Shown: positions 43,218 through 52,119, counted from the first letter of the stretch. The stretch: 64,000 bases of DNA from Bacillota bacterium (GCA_023386955.1 JAEWIS010000043.1:36060-100059); one strand, 5' to 3'. A program made the numbers and translations. Notes: generated by a model not told the origin, from the letters alone.

Positions 43218-43260
43218 TTAAAAAGCCTGTTCAGCCATCAAAGGCCGGACAGGCTTTTCT
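43218..43260. terminator. Bidirectional terminator-like hairpin
   Basis: AAAAGCCTGT and ACAGGCTTTT are perfect inverted arms with A/T tails between the aldo/keto reductase and GyrI-like genes. Confidence 0.75.
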
Positions 43261-43373
43261 GTTCCAAAAAGAGCATTTATCAGCTGCTGCTTCCCAACGT
43301 AAGGCCGGCCAATACGTGATCTTACCCACATAATCAAGCGCTTACACAAATCTATTTAATGTAGTTAACCAAA

Positions 43374-43886
43374 CTATTTAATGGCATAAAGAATATCGAA
43401 ATCAAAAGCTTCGATACTCTCCGCCGGCATTTCGAACGGGTTCACAGGCTTCAACCGGTTGGCTTCCACGGTCCATGCCCCCTCGGAATTGTCGATGGTA
43501 CAGCCCTGACGGATGGCCCATTCCCGCAATTCCCCGTACATCCGGTACATCTCCTCCTTGCCTCCCACACACGGCGCAGCCGCATAACGCCGGGAGGGAA
43601 TTGTCACCTGCTCCACCTGCTCCGGCAGGTCCTCGAAGCTTTTCACCTGCACGCCTACCCACAGGGTATGGTTGTCTCCATTGCCCTGCCCTTCCAGGCC
43701 CCACTGCGGATAAATAACATATCCGATGGAGTCGTTGACAATCAGGGATTTGTGATCCGCTAGCGCGGCCTGAAGCTCCTGCCATGCCCGTCTCACGTCC
43801 TTGCCCAACTGAAAATCCGCAAACGTCCCCTCAGCCCTGAGCACCGCCAATTGCAACTGATCCTTTGCTACAACAGTCGCTTCCAT
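43374..43886 (-). CDS. GyrI-like/effector-binding-domain protein
   Basis: 170 aa, a single GyrI-like effector-binding domain (the fold of the C-terminal part of AraC-type Rob and BmrR), with the characteristic Y-P-Q-W-G and I-P-S-R-R-Y-A segments. No DNA-binding part. Such stand-alone proteins bind or hydrolyse small toxic molecules. ATG 43886 follows GGAGG. Monocistronic. Confidence 0.75.
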   Translation of the reverse strand: MEATVVAKDQLQLAVLRAEGTFADFQLGKDVRRAWQELQAALADHKSLIVNDSIGYVIYPQWGLEGQGNGDNHTLWVGVQVKSFEDLPEQVEQVTIPSRRYAAAPCVGGKEEMYRMYGELREWAIRQGCTIDNSEGAWTVEANRLKPVNPFEMPAESIEAFDFDILYAIK

Positions 43887-43965
43887 TTTATCCCTCCTTT
43901 TTTTCTCCTCTATTATGATCCTTTCCCAGGTGCGCCGTCAAGAAAACTCCCTTTTTCTTTATTAT

Positions 43966-44000
43966 GGAAAAAAGCCCTTCCGCAGTCGGAAGAGCTTGTG
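43966..44000 (-). terminator. Terminator of the nirBDC operon
   Basis: AAGCCCTTCCG and CGGAAGAGCTT form a near-perfect stem, followed by T residues in minus-strand RNA; it lies just after the nirC stop. Confidence 0.75.
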
Positions 44001-44004
44001 CCGG

Positions 44005-44799
44005 TTAAGCATCCAGTTTTTTGGATCCGATGCGGACAGGGGTGATGAACCAGTACATCATCCCCAGGAAAACGATGCCGCCCACCATATTTCCCAGTGT
44101 GACAGGAACCATATTATGGAACCAGCCGGCCAGGGATACGGTTTCCGGATGGGGCAGGACCAGAGCCAGCCCCAGCACCGTCATATTGGCAATGCTGTGC
44201 TCGTAGCCGGAGGCGATGAAGCCGAAGAGCATCCACCAGATCAGGATCAGCTTGGCTGAATCGCTTTTCGCCCGCATGGAGGTCCAGATGGCCAGGCAGA
44301 CGAACCAGTTACAGAGAATGCCGCGGAAGAAAGCCTGCCAGAAGGGAATCGCCATTTTTTTGGCGGCCGTAGCCATCAGCAAATGATCCGCTTTGATGCC
44401 ATTGAACAGCCCGGAGCCCTTGACCAGCATCACCAGCACCATCGCCCCGATCAGATTGCCCAGGAAGCACCAGAACCAGTTCTTCCAGGTATCCCGCCAG
44501 CGGGTGGCCCCTGTCAGCGAGCTTAGAGTGAAGATCATATTATTCCCGGTAAACAGCTCCGCGCCTGCAAAAATAACCAGGGTCAACGCTACGCCGAAGC
44601 TGGCGCCCATCACCAATGAGGTAACGGGGGATTTGATGGCAAAAAGTGGCGCCCCTACGGAGAAAATCAGAATGATGCCAAGTCCCACATAGGCGCCGGC
44701 CAGACCCGCGGCAATCAGATACCGCAGCAGGCTTTCATCCATTAGCTTTTTGCGCTTTAAAGCCGAATCCACTACCGTTTCAATCGATTCACGGTACAT
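44005..44799 (-). CDS. nirC: Nitrite/formate channel of the FNT family (NirC-like)
   Basis: 264 aa with six membrane segments and the FNT pattern (G-x-x-x-G near residue 38, G-N-N-M-I, N-W-F-V-C-L-A-I-W near residue 168). In FNT channels the conserved His lies near the pore; here one is seen in the G-Y-E-H-S-I-A-N segment. It should pass nitrite across the membrane to supply NirBD. Third gene of the nirB-nirD-nirC operon (gap 15 bp). Confidence 0.9.
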   Translation of the reverse strand: MYRESIETVVDSALKRKKLMDESLLRYLIAAGLAGAYVGLGIILIFSVGAPLFAIKSPVTSLVMGASFGVALTLVIFAGAELFTGNNMIFTLSSLTGATRWRDTWKNWFWCFLGNLIGAMVLVMLVKGSGLFNGIKADHLLMATAAKKMAIPFWQAFFRGILCNWFVCLAIWTSMRAKSDSAKLILIWWMLFGFIASGYEHSIANMTVLGLALVLPHPETVSLAGWFHNMVPVTLGNMVGGIVFLGMMYWFITPVRIGSKKLDA

Positions 44800-44814
44800 A
44801 CGCGCTGCCCCCTT

Positions 44815-45141
44815 TTATCGGCTGTCCATTCCGATGCTGACTTTGCCCGCTTCCACCAACACGGGATAGACCTTCACTTGGCCGTTATCGGGAGCCTGCA
44901 CTTCCCCTGTCAACAGGCTGATCTTCCAATCATACAGCGGATCATACAGATACTCGCCGCTGACCATACCTTCGCTGATAATCCCGCCCTTACGGTGAGG
45001 GCTGCGGTTCTCCAGCGCCACGATCCGTCCGTCTGTCAGACGGAACACGACAATTTCCTCTTCGCCTGCTTGCACCCGGACTCCGATCCGGCTGGGAAAC
45101 CGCTCCACGGGGCCGATTTCCACATACGTCATCTCTGCCAT
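44815..45141 (-). CDS. nirD: Nitrite reductase small subunit (NirD/NasE-like), Rieske ligands lost
   Basis: 108 aa with the NirD Rieske-like fold. Canonical C-P-H reads S-P-H (E-N-R-S-P-H), and canonical C-P-L-H-D-W reads D-P-L-Y-D-W, so only one of the four [2Fe-2S] ligands remains. The E. coli NirD small subunit also lacks these residues, so the subunit can be structural. It lies between nirB (gap 30 bp) and nirC (gap 15 bp). Confidence 0.88.
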   Translation of the reverse strand: MAEMTYVEIGPVERFPSRIGVRVQAGEEEIVVFRLTDGRIVALENRSPHRKGGIISEGMVSGEYLYDPLYDWKISLLTGEVQAPDNGQVKVYPVLVEAGKVSIGMDSR

Positions 45142-45171
45142 ATCTCTTCTCCCCTTTGTTCAAAATCGATC

Positions 45172-47625
45172 TTACGACTGGTGTACAGCCACATTCTCAT
45201 ACAGAGATTGCTGCAGGCCGCTGTCGGTGCGCACTTTCATCCAGGGGTCCTCCACCTGGGCAAGGGCCAGCTCCACCCGCTCCACAAGAGTTTGACGGGA
45301 ATCAAGGTTATCTACAACGGCTTCGCGGATAACGTCGAGACCAATCCGTTCCACCCATTCGCTGGTCCGTTCACCGAACTTGCCGGTTTCCCGGTAATAC
45401 TGGATGTACGCGCCGCAAATGGCTACCAGCTCTTCATCGGTTTTGACCTTGCAGAGAAGATCGGCTCCCCTCAGCTTAATGCCGCCGTTGCCGCCGACGA
45501 AGATATCCCAACCCCCGTCATTGCCTACTACGCCGAAATCCTTGGTCCCGGATTCCGCACAGTTACGGGGACAGCCGTTAACCGCCATCTTGAACTTGGC
45601 CGGCATCCACAGCCGTTCGAATTTCTTCTCCAGCTCGATGCCTACCCCGATGGAATCCTGGGTGCCGAAGCGGCAGAAGCGGTTGCCGACGCAGGTTTTT
45701 ACAGTACGCAGTGACTTAGCGTAGCCGTAACCGGAAGGCATATCCAGCTCCTCCCATACCTTCGGTAGGTCCTCCTTCTTCACACCCAGCAGGTCCAAAC
45801 GCTGGCCGCCGGTTACCTTGACCATCTTCACATCATATTTCTCCGCCACTTGGGCGATTTTCTTCAGCTCCGAAGGGCTGGTTACACCTCCATACATCCG
45901 CGGGATCACACTGAAGGTGCCGTCCTTCTGGATATTGGCGTGAAGCCGTTCATTGACAAACCGGGATTCCCGTTCGTCCTCGTACTCCTCCGGCCAGATC
46001 ATGCCCAGGTAGTAATTCAAGGCCGGCCGGCACTTGGAGCAGCCTTCCGGCTCATGCCATTCCAACACGTTCATCACTTCACGGACAGAATGCAGACCTT
46101 TTTCCCGGATAGCCGCTACGATTTCTTCCCGGCTCTTGTCAGTGCAGCCGCAGATACCTGCCTTAGCAGGGGCGCCTGCTGCGTAATCGGCTCCCAACGC
46201 GGAGGCCAAAAGCGCCTCTACCATCGGCTTGCAGCCGCCGCAGGAACGAGTAGCTCCCGTATGCTGCTTGATTTCGTCCACGCTGGCCCAGCCATCGTTC
46301 TTGATACCGTTCAAAATCACGCCTTTGGTTACGCCGCTGCACCCGCAGACAATATCGCTGTCAGCCATGGCATCTACCGCGCTGGTTTTGCTGCCGCCGC
46401 CACAGCAGCCGCCGCCTCCCATCAAGGCTTGGTGGATGTCCTCTGTCATCTCCGCCTGCTCGGCAGTCCAGCGGGCCAGACGCACAGACTCAGCCACATC
46501 ACCGAACAGCACTCCGCCGACAACGGCATTACCCCGAAGAAGGATTTTCTTGTAGATTTTTTTCCAGGGATCATGAACAGTCAAGGCAGTCAGGCCGGGC
46601 GCATCCAGGAATTCACCGGCAGAGAATACATCCACACCGGATACCTTCAGTTTCGTGGAAACGGTGGAACCGGTATACGGAGAAGGTTCCATTCCGCAGA
46701 GCAGCTTCGCTAATACGGCTCCTTGCTCATAAAGCGGAGCCACCAGTCCATAGCACATGCCGCGGTGCTCGTTGCATTCTCCTACGGCATAGATGCCTTC
46801 AAACTCAGTACGCATATAATCGTCGACCAGAATGCCGCGGTTCACGGGAATGCCGCTGGCTTGGGCCAACTCGGCATTGGGCTTGATCCCGGCAGCCATC
46901 ACGACGAAATCCGTCTCCAGCACACTGCCGTCAGCGAAGCGGATTCCGGTTACACGGCTGTCTCCCAGCAGCTCCGAGGTTTGCGCCTGCATGAAGAAGG
47001 ATAAACCTTGGGCTTCCATCTCGGACTTCAGCATTCCTGCGGAAACCGGGTCCAGCTGGCGTTCCATCAGCCGGTCCATGAGGTGGATGACGGTAACCTC
47101 CATGCCCAGCTCCTTCAAGCCGCGAGCTGCCTCCAGACCCAACAAACCGCCTCCGATTACAGCCGCTTTGCGGTACGACTTGGCTGCCTGCATCATGTCC
47201 TCGCAATCCTGGATGCTGCGGAAGCCTACAACCCCTTCCTTGTCCGCACCCGGCACCGGAAGAATAAACGGCTTGGAGCCGGTAGCAAGAATCAGCTTGT
47301 CATATTCCACAGCCTCTCCGTTATCCAGCCGCACCAGCTTGGCAGCAGTATCGATGTGCTCAGCCTTGGTGCCGGTGAACAGGCGGATCCGGTTCTCCGC
47401 ATACCACTCGATCGGGTTAAGAATAATATCCGGCAGGGCTTTGCTGCCCTCCAGCACATAGGAAAGCTGGATCCGGTTATAATTGGGATGAGGCTCTTCG
47501 CCGATTACGGTGATCTCATACTGCTGCGGCTGGAGCTTGAGAATTTGTTCAATCACGTTCATGCCGGCCATTCCGTTGCCGACGAGAACCAGTTTTTCTT
47601 TACGGAGATTATTATTTGCAGTCAT
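45172..47625 (-). CDS. nirB: NADH-dependent assimilatory nitrite reductase large subunit
   Basis: 817 aa from ATG 47625, seven bases after AGGAG. Order: FAD/NADH-binding reductase (G-N-G-M-A-G-M near residue 16), two BFD-type [2Fe-2S] segments with Cys pairs (near residues 413-460 and 480-540), then the nitrite/sulfite reductase half-domain and siroheme/[4Fe-4S] motif (C-V-G-N-R-F-C near 624 and G-C-P-R-N-C near 660). It reduces nitrite to ammonium in the cytoplasm with NADH. A G-G-G-G-C-C-G-G-G stretch occurs near residue 405. The Fnr-type box upstream suggests control by oxygen. Confidence 0.93.
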   Translation of the reverse strand: MTANNNLRKEKLVLVGNGMAGMNVIEQILKLQPQQYEITVIGEEPHPNYNRIQLSYVLEGSKALPDIILNPIEWYAENRIRLFTGTKAEHIDTAAKLVRLDNGEAVEYDKLILATGSKPFILPVPGADKEGVVGFRSIQDCEDMMQAAKSYRKAAVIGGGLLGLEAARGLKELGMEVTVIHLMDRLMERQLDPVSAGMLKSEMEAQGLSFFMQAQTSELLGDSRVTGIRFADGSVLETDFVVMAAGIKPNAELAQASGIPVNRGILVDDYMRTEFEGIYAVGECNEHRGMCYGLVAPLYEQGAVLAKLLCGMEPSPYTGSTVSTKLKVSGVDVFSAGEFLDAPGLTALTVHDPWKKIYKKILLRGNAVVGGVLFGDVAESVRLARWTAEQAEMTEDIHQALMGGGGCCGGGSKTSAVDAMADSDIVCGCSGVTKGVILNGIKNDGWASVDEIKQHTGATRSCGGCKPMVEALLASALGADYAAGAPAKAGICGCTDKSREEIVAAIREKGLHSVREVMNVLEWHEPEGCSKCRPALNYYLGMIWPEEYEDERESRFVNERLHANIQKDGTFSVIPRMYGGVTSPSELKKIAQVAEKYDVKMVKVTGGQRLDLLGVKKEDLPKVWEELDMPSGYGYAKSLRTVKTCVGNRFCRFGTQDSIGVGIELEKKFERLWMPAKFKMAVNGCPRNCAESGTKDFGVVGNDGGWDIFVGGNGGIKLRGADLLCKVKTDEELVAICGAYIQYYRETGKFGERTSEWVERIGLDVIREAVVDNLDSRQTLVERVELALAQVEDPWMKVRTDSGLQQSLYENVAVHQS

Positions 47626-47679
47626 GGTTAGGCTCCTCTCCATTTTTCCCGAAGCTTTTTTTGAACCGGCGGTTAATTA

Positions 47680-47695
47680 CGTGAATTTGTTCACA
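47680..47695 (-). promoter_or_regulatory. Fnr-type box upstream of nirB
   Basis: On the minus strand the block reads TGTGAACAAATTCACG, matching TGTGA-N6-TCACA at 9 of 10 fixed positions. Its centre is 62 bp before the nirB start codon. Confidence 0.55.
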
Positions 47696-47760
47696 TACCT
47701 GCCTGCAAGCTTCTTTGGATCATCTATTGGTTAATCAGATTATAATAAATCCAAATAAAA

Positions 47761-47788
47761 AAATCGGTAACCGTTGTTACCGATTTTC
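47761..47788 (-). terminator. Perfect 12-bp hairpin with T-run upstream of nirB
   Basis: AAAATCGGTAAC and GTTACCGATTTT form a 12-bp perfect stem around CGTT. In minus-strand RNA it is followed by seven T residues, so it should terminate minus-strand transcription; no gene is found upstream on that strand. The rest of the 313-bp divergent spacer 47626-47938 holds the Fnr-type box and AT-rich sequence. Confidence 0.6.
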
Positions 47789-47938
47789 CAAGCTATTTGA
47801 TGAAAATATATTTTGGGGGAAATATAATTTTTTAAGAGAACGCACAAATCGGTGAAATCGCCTTTCCCTTCCGAGGAATCTGCCGGTTCTTGTGGTAAAA
47901 TAGAAGCTGTTAAACACTTCACGGAAGGGAACATCCAT

Positions 47939-48505
47939 ATGTCCGTCAAAACCGAAAAACAAAAGATGCTCGCCGGAGAGCTTTATAATGCGGCCGATCC
48001 GGTGCTGACCCAGGACAGGCTCCAAGCACGGAGGCTGACCCGGCTGTTCAACCAGACCCTCGAATCCGAAACCAGACAACGGAAGGCATTGCTCAAGGAT
48101 CTGCTGGGCTCCACAGGCAGCCAGATTTATATTGAGCCCGACTTCCGGTGTGATTACGGCTACAATATTCATGTAGGCGAGAATTTCTACGCCAACTTCG
48201 ATTGTGTGTTCCTGGACGTTTGCGAAATCCGCATCGGGGACAACTGCCTGCTTGGACCCAGTGTCCATATTTACACCGCGGGCCATCCCCTGCAGGCGGA
48301 CCTCCGCAATACTGGCGCCGAATTCGGCAAACCCGTCGCCATCGGCAGCAATGTTTGGATCGGCGGCCGCGTAGTGATTAACCCCGGCATTACCATCGGC
48401 AACAACGTGGTGATTGCCTCCGGTTCGGTGGTTACCAAGGATGTCCCGGACAACGTCGTGATCGGCGGCAATCCGGCGCGGGTGATCAAACAAGTAGACG
48501 AATAA
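47939..48505 (+). CDS. Maltose O-acetyltransferase-like hexapeptide transferase
   Basis: 188 aa from ATG 47939, seven bases after GGAAGGGA. The N-terminal Maa domain ([12 protein letters not shown]) and left-handed beta-helix of hexapeptide repeats (I-G-x-N-x-W-I-G-G-R/x-V) with catalytic His in Y-T-A-G-H-P define sugar or galactoside O-acetyltransferases. Acetyl-CoA donor; in vivo substrate unknown. Confidence 0.9.
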   Translation: MSVKTEKQKMLAGELYNAADPVLTQDRLQARRLTRLFNQTLESETRQRKALLKDLLGSTGSQIYIEPDFRCDYGYNIHVGENFYANFDCVFLDVCEIRIGDNCLLGPSVHIYTAGHPLQADLRNTGAEFGKPVAIGSNVWIGGRVVINPGITIGNNVVIASGSVVTKDVPDNVVIGGNPARVIKQVDE

Positions 48506-48533
48506 GGTCCCGTTGACCTGCCACCAACACAGA

Positions 48534-48565
48534 AGAGCCCCGAGGGATTCCCCGAGGCTCTTTTT
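48534..48565. terminator. Bidirectional terminator
   Basis: AGAGCCCCG pairs with CGAGGCTCT (one mismatch) and is followed by T5, between the convergent acetyltransferase and HIT genes. Confidence 0.75.
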
Positions 48566-48581
48566 GGCTTTGTGCCGCCGC

Positions 48582-49001
48582 TTACAGATGCTTCTTGATT
48601 TCGCTGATCAGGCCGGCATATTCTTCATCCGACAGATAGGTTTGAGCCGGATTCATGACAAAGGTAGTCCCCCACTGCTCGCCGCCCTCATACTTGGGGA
48701 CGATGTGGAAGTGGACATGGGGCATGGTGTCGCCATAGGCGCCATAATTCACCTTGCCGGGATTGAAGGCTTGCTGCACCGCATTTGCGGCTTTGGCCAC
48801 ATCGGCTACCAGGCTATTGCGGGTATCCTCCGGCAGCTCGAAGATTTCACGGGCGTGACCGTTCAAGGCCACCAGTACACGGCCGCGGTAGGTTTGCTCG
48901 CGGAACAGGTACAGTGTGGAAACAGACAGCTGTCCGATTTCGATCATCAGCTTGTCCAGGCGTTCGTCATGGTTGCAATACATACATTCGGGATGGGACA
49001 T
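48582..49001 (-). CDS. HIT-family hydrolase
   Basis: 139 aa from ATG 49001, after AAGGAGG. The histidine triad reads H-V-H-F-H-I-V-P near residue 97, and an N-terminal C-x-x-C (C-M-Y-C) with H12 may bind zinc. HIT enzymes hydrolyse nucleotidyl bonds such as dinucleoside polyphosphates or AMP-lysine. Monocistronic. Confidence 0.88.
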   Translation of the reverse strand: MSHPECMYCNHDERLDKLMIEIGQLSVSTLYLFREQTYRGRVLVALNGHAREIFELPEDTRNSLVADVAKAANAVQQAFNPGKVNYGAYGDTMPHVHFHIVPKYEGGEQWGTTFVMNPAQTYLSDEEYAGLISEIKKHL

Positions 49002-49140
49002 AGTAGGTATTTCCTCCTTAGCACACGTTTGCAATGCTCCTTCAATATTACCGCTGCACCTTACAGATGTCATGATTCAATTGGTACGAATTTGTTACAA
49101 GTTTAGACGATGGACAAGATCCTGACTAGCCAGATTCAGA

Positions 49141-49330
49141 CTAACGGCGGCCAGAGCCGCTATTTGCCTCCAAAGCGCTCTTTTTAATTTCTAATGGCAG
49201 TGTAAGACGCTATTTCCGGAAAAATTCGGGGTAAGACGGTTCATTTGCCCGACTAAGAGCACCTGCTTCCGTTAGAAATCCGGCATCCTGATTTGGGTCG
49301 GAATAGAGGCTCCTGCATCCGTTAGAGTCC
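49141..49330. repeat. 50-bp-spaced TAACGG repeat, inverted half inside the acetyltransferase gene
   Basis: Forward units start at 49141 (CTAACGGCGG...CCGCTATTT) and 49191 (CTAATGGCAG...CGCTATTT), 50 bp apart. Inverted units GCTTCCGTTAG (49265-49275) and GCATCCGTTAG (49315-49325) are also 50 bp apart. The inverted pair covers the stop codon and last 20 or so codons of the GNAT gene. Confidence 0.78.
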
Positions 49331-49904
49331 CCGCCCCCCCGTGAGCCTGCTTAACCTGTTTCACCATCCGGTCATACCGGTGCCCGGCGACCATAAGGGC
49401 GTCCTGCGGTGCATATCCTAAACGCTCATATAGTTTCCGCGCGCCTCCATTATGCTCCTCCACCAGAAGGCTGAGCTTTCCCCATCCCGCCTGTGCGGCC
49501 AATCTGCCGAATTCCTCCAGCAGCAGCGTTCCCAGACCCTGCCCACGGAAATCCGGATGGACCGCCAGACTGTCCAGGTAATACTCATCCGGTCCGGCTT
49601 CGCAGACGATGGCTGCAGCCGATTTGCCGCTGGCCTCCAGCCTGGCCTTCAGCGGCCTGTCCAGCACCTCCGCTCTGCTGCCATGGTAAGCCAGCATAAA
49701 AGCAGCCACCCGCCCCTCTTTCTCCAGCACGGTAACATTCTCATAACTAAGCCGGTCCCCTTCACGGCAGTAGAATTCCTCCAACACTGCCATGGCTTCC
49801 TCCGGGCTCTCCTCGCCCGTCAGACTGTAGGAGATGTCGCCGATAGCGTCCATCATCAGGGGCAGAACTCCGGCGGCATCCTCTTTTCTCGCATTGCGCA
49901 GCAC
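49272..49904 (-). CDS. GNAT-family N-acetyltransferase
   Basis: 210 aa from GTG 49904, nine bases after AAAGGAG; earlier in-frame ATGs (up to 49970) have no site, and V-L-R-N-A-R-K-E-D is a typical GNAT start. Acetyl-CoA motif A reads D-F-R-G-Q-G-L-G-T-L near residue 138. The C-terminus after D-R-M-V-K-Q-V is encoded by an intergenic-type repeat, and TAACGGA supplies the stop codon. Substrate unknown. Confidence 0.85.
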   Translation of the reverse strand: MLRNARKEDAAGVLPLMMDAIGDISYSLTGEESPEEAMAVLEEFYCREGDRLSYENVTVLEKEGRVAAFMLAYHGSRAEVLDRPLKARLEASGKSAAAIVCEAGPDEYYLDSLAVHPDFRGQGLGTLLLEEFGRLAAQAGWGKLSLLVEEHNGGARKLYERLGYAPQDALMVAGHRYDRMVKQVKQAHGGAGTLTDAGASIPTQIRMPDF

Positions 49905-50070
49905 GATTCTCCGCTCCTTTTTCCCATTCTTGTCCAATTCCATCATGACATGACGGCAGCTGGAACGCAAATCCGGGTCACCTTAAGGCTACCGCCTGCA
50001 TAGGCTATAGTGCCATTGCCGTCAGCCCTGACGGGGCAAACCGGCTATTAATCTAGGGAGGAATCCGTCT

Positions 50071-50313
50071 ATGCCTTGGCAGATGAAAGCGGCGTCGCTT
50101 GTGGGGAGTCCGGTAGGTGTATCCATGCAAAACGGGACCGGAACCAGCGGAATCTTGTGCGGAATTGAAAACGGAGAGCTGCTGCTGATGGAATATTTGT
50201 ATCATACCCAGTTTGCCTTAAAGCATTATCCGGTGTTTACCATTGCCGATGTGAATCCGTTCCCCACATGTGTACCTGCTCGGTATGAATACAGCTACTA
50301 CGAGGGAATTTGA
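50071..50313 (+). CDS. Small conserved-looking protein, 80 aa, unknown function
   Basis: ATG 50071 follows GGGAGG, and a terminator follows the stop. The protein has no membrane segment or signal peptide; residues 10-50 look like a small beta barrel (G-S-P-V-G-V-S-M-Q-N-G-T-G, then G-I-L-C-G-I-E-N-G-E-L) and the tail is Tyr-rich (Y-E-Y-S-Y-Y-E-G). I do not recognise a family; the pattern recalls small spore or coat-type proteins of Paenibacillus. Confidence 0.7.
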   Translation: MPWQMKAASLVGSPVGVSMQNGTGTSGILCGIENGELLLMEYLYHTQFALKHYPVFTIADVNPFPTCVPARYEYSYYEGI

Positions 50314-50336
50314 CGTTTACTCTAAAGGATTAACCC

Positions 50337-50376
50337 AAAACGGCAGCTTCCCCAATTGGAGGAGCCGCCGTTTTTC
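50337..50376. terminator. Bidirectional terminator
   Basis: AAAACGGC and GCCGTTTT, with inner GCTTCC/GGAGC pairing, separate the 80-aa gene from the convergent polyferredoxin gene. Confidence 0.78.
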
Positions 50377-51702
50377 TTATACCCGGTGCATCATAGGCAA
50401 AGAGAACAAATAGATATTGATAGCAGCCAAAAGCAGCATCAGGGCGTAATAAGGCAGCAGCTTGCGCCAGGAAGCTCTCCCTCCGATCCGGTAAACCGCA
50501 TAGACGGAACCGGCCAGGCCCAGCACAACCACCAGATATTGCAGCAGCTGCACCACTCCAGTAGAGGCAAGCGCCAAATCCCCGCTCATGGGATATCCGA
50601 ACAGACCGGTGGTATTAAACCAGACGGCCTTGCCCTCGGTAAAAGCGTGAAACAGGTTATGGGCAAGGTGACCTGCCAAATCCAGCGGAATAATGGCATA
50701 GCCGAAGCGGATAAAATTTTTCATCACCGCATCCTTCGGTTGGCTGCTACCTGCGGTAAGCCGCGCCGCCAACCATAATAGACCGATGGGTATCAGCATG
50801 GAGCAGATAAAGGCCACCGTAAAATTCACATTATAATTGGCAGTGCCGGTTACCTTCCCGATGACGCCGAGGATTTGCTGCCAGATCTCCAGCATGGTGA
50901 TGTTCTGAACGAAAACGATGCCCATGATAACTGCTGCCAGAAAGGCGTGCTCCATTCTAGGCTTCCCAATCCCCCATAGCTCCGAGGTGGGTTTGCGCAG
51001 GGAGATGCGGACGGAATCATTAGGGCAGGATTTGACGCAATTGCCGCACAGGTTGCAGTCCGCGCTGTTGTCCATGGTTTTCACAAACTCAAACATAGGA
51101 CAGCCCTCCGCCTTTTCGTTGCCCCTGTAGCAGGACTGGGTTTTGCAGCCTTTACATATTTCCGGTGTTCCCCGTAGGGCTAACATACCGGAGCGGGAAT
51201 AATTGCCGGCCAGCCCGCCCAAAAAGCATAAGGTCTTGCAGAAGGTCCGCCGCTCATAAAAAACCGACGTCCCCACCACCATAGTGGTCAGCAGCAGGAG
51301 CAGATACCCCGAACCCCGGGGTGACTCCACGATCCCCCAGATATGGTCGGACCATGTGATCAGAATAAAGAAAAAGTCGATGAACCAAATACCGTATTTC
51401 TTTAAAAAACGGGGCATGGGCCGTTCTGCGCCAACCGCCTTACGAACCAGGTCACTAAGCTTGCCGAAGGGGCAAACAGCGCACCAGAACCTTCCCAGAA
51501 CCAGGAACAATACGGGAATGGCCGGCCACCACAGCACCCAGGTCATAGAGGTGCCGAAGTTGCGGCTGGGGTTAACAGTTCCCGCCACCAGCTCCACCAC
51601 AATCACGGCAAACACCAGCATGGCTGCCCATTGGAACAAACCGGGATACCACCGGCTCTGGATGAATCGCTTCAGGGATGAAAATTGCAGCAGATTATTC
51701 AT
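50377..51702 (-). CDS. NapH/NosR-like membrane polyferredoxin
   Basis: 441 aa with about eight membrane segments. Cytoplasmic Cys motifs: C-A-V-C-P near residue 74, C-K-T-L-C near 157, C-x-x-C near 186-200, then a ferredoxin C-x-x-C-x-x-C-x-x-x-C-P (C-N-L-C-G-N-C-V-K-S-C-P) near 222. A His-rich loop (H-L-A-H-N-L-F-H) near residue 357 could bind heme. Proteins of this type pass electrons from quinol to periplasmic reductases. It overlaps the His-rich protein gene by 8 bp; the reductase it serves is not in the window. Confidence 0.8.
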   Translation of the reverse strand: MNNLLQFSSLKRFIQSRWYPGLFQWAAMLVFAVIVVELVAGTVNPSRNFGTSMTWVLWWPAIPVLFLVLGRFWCAVCPFGKLSDLVRKAVGAERPMPRFLKKYGIWFIDFFFILITWSDHIWGIVESPRGSGYLLLLLTTMVVGTSVFYERRTFCKTLCFLGGLAGNYSRSGMLALRGTPEICKGCKTQSCYRGNEKAEGCPMFEFVKTMDNSADCNLCGNCVKSCPNDSVRISLRKPTSELWGIGKPRMEHAFLAAVIMGIVFVQNITMLEIWQQILGVIGKVTGTANYNVNFTVAFICSMLIPIGLLWLAARLTAGSSQPKDAVMKNFIRFGYAIIPLDLAGHLAHNLFHAFTEGKAVWFNTTGLFGYPMSGDLALASTGVVQLLQYLVVVLGLAGSVYAVYRIGGRASWRKLLPYYALMLLLAAINIYLFSLPMMHRV

Positions 51703-52081
51703 GTTGCTGCCCCTCCATCCGCTCCGGTTTGGGCCCGAATTTGTTCCAGGCGCCGATAATGAGAAAAGCGCCGTTCAACGCGGCGAAGCTGCCCAGCACC
51801 CGTACATTGGCGGGGGTCTCCACAAGATCCGCTTCGTTGCCGTGGCTATGGCTCCCTGATGCGGAGGTTTCATTGGGTTCCGAAGCGGAGTCATCTGAAG
51901 ATTTGGCTTTCGTGTGGCTTCCGTGGGAATCCGTATCATGCCCCATATCATGGCTCTCTCCGCCTTGCCCGCTGCCGTGCTCTGTGTGGTCTACGACACC
52001 CGACGTCCCGTCAGCCAACGCAGCTCCGGCCATAAACAGCATACCTGCAATGGTCATAATCACAGTTTTTTTCATCAACAT
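51695..52081 (-). CDS. His-rich exported protein upstream of the polyferredoxin
   Basis: 128 aa. Cleavable signal peptide (M-K-K-T start, A-L-A-D cleavage near residue 24), a His/Asp/Ser/Glu-rich extracellular segment (residues 28-85, with repeated H-x-x-H and D-S-H-G-S-H groups) that could bind metal, and one C-terminal membrane helix near residues 95-113. It is coupled to the polyferredoxin gene. I do not recognise the family; a metal chaperone or electron-transfer accessory role is inference. Confidence 0.72.
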   Translation of the reverse strand: MLMKKTVIMTIAGMLFMAGAALADGTSGVVDHTEHGSGQGGESHDMGHDTDSHGSHTKAKSSDDSASEPNETSASGSHSHGNEADLVETPANVRVLGSFAALNGAFLIIGAWNKFGPKPERMEGQQHE

Positions 52082-52119
52082 AACATGTCCTCCCGTACCA
52101 TGCGCATTCGTCCTTGCCG

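Noticed and set aside
46832..47461. Plus-strand frames inside nirB
   Set aside because: nirB is unambiguous, and the antisense frames lack any motif.
47740..47949. Minus-strand frame of 69 aa upstream of nirB
   Set aside because: Covers the hairpin and the acetyltransferase start region; no ribosome binding site and atypical composition.
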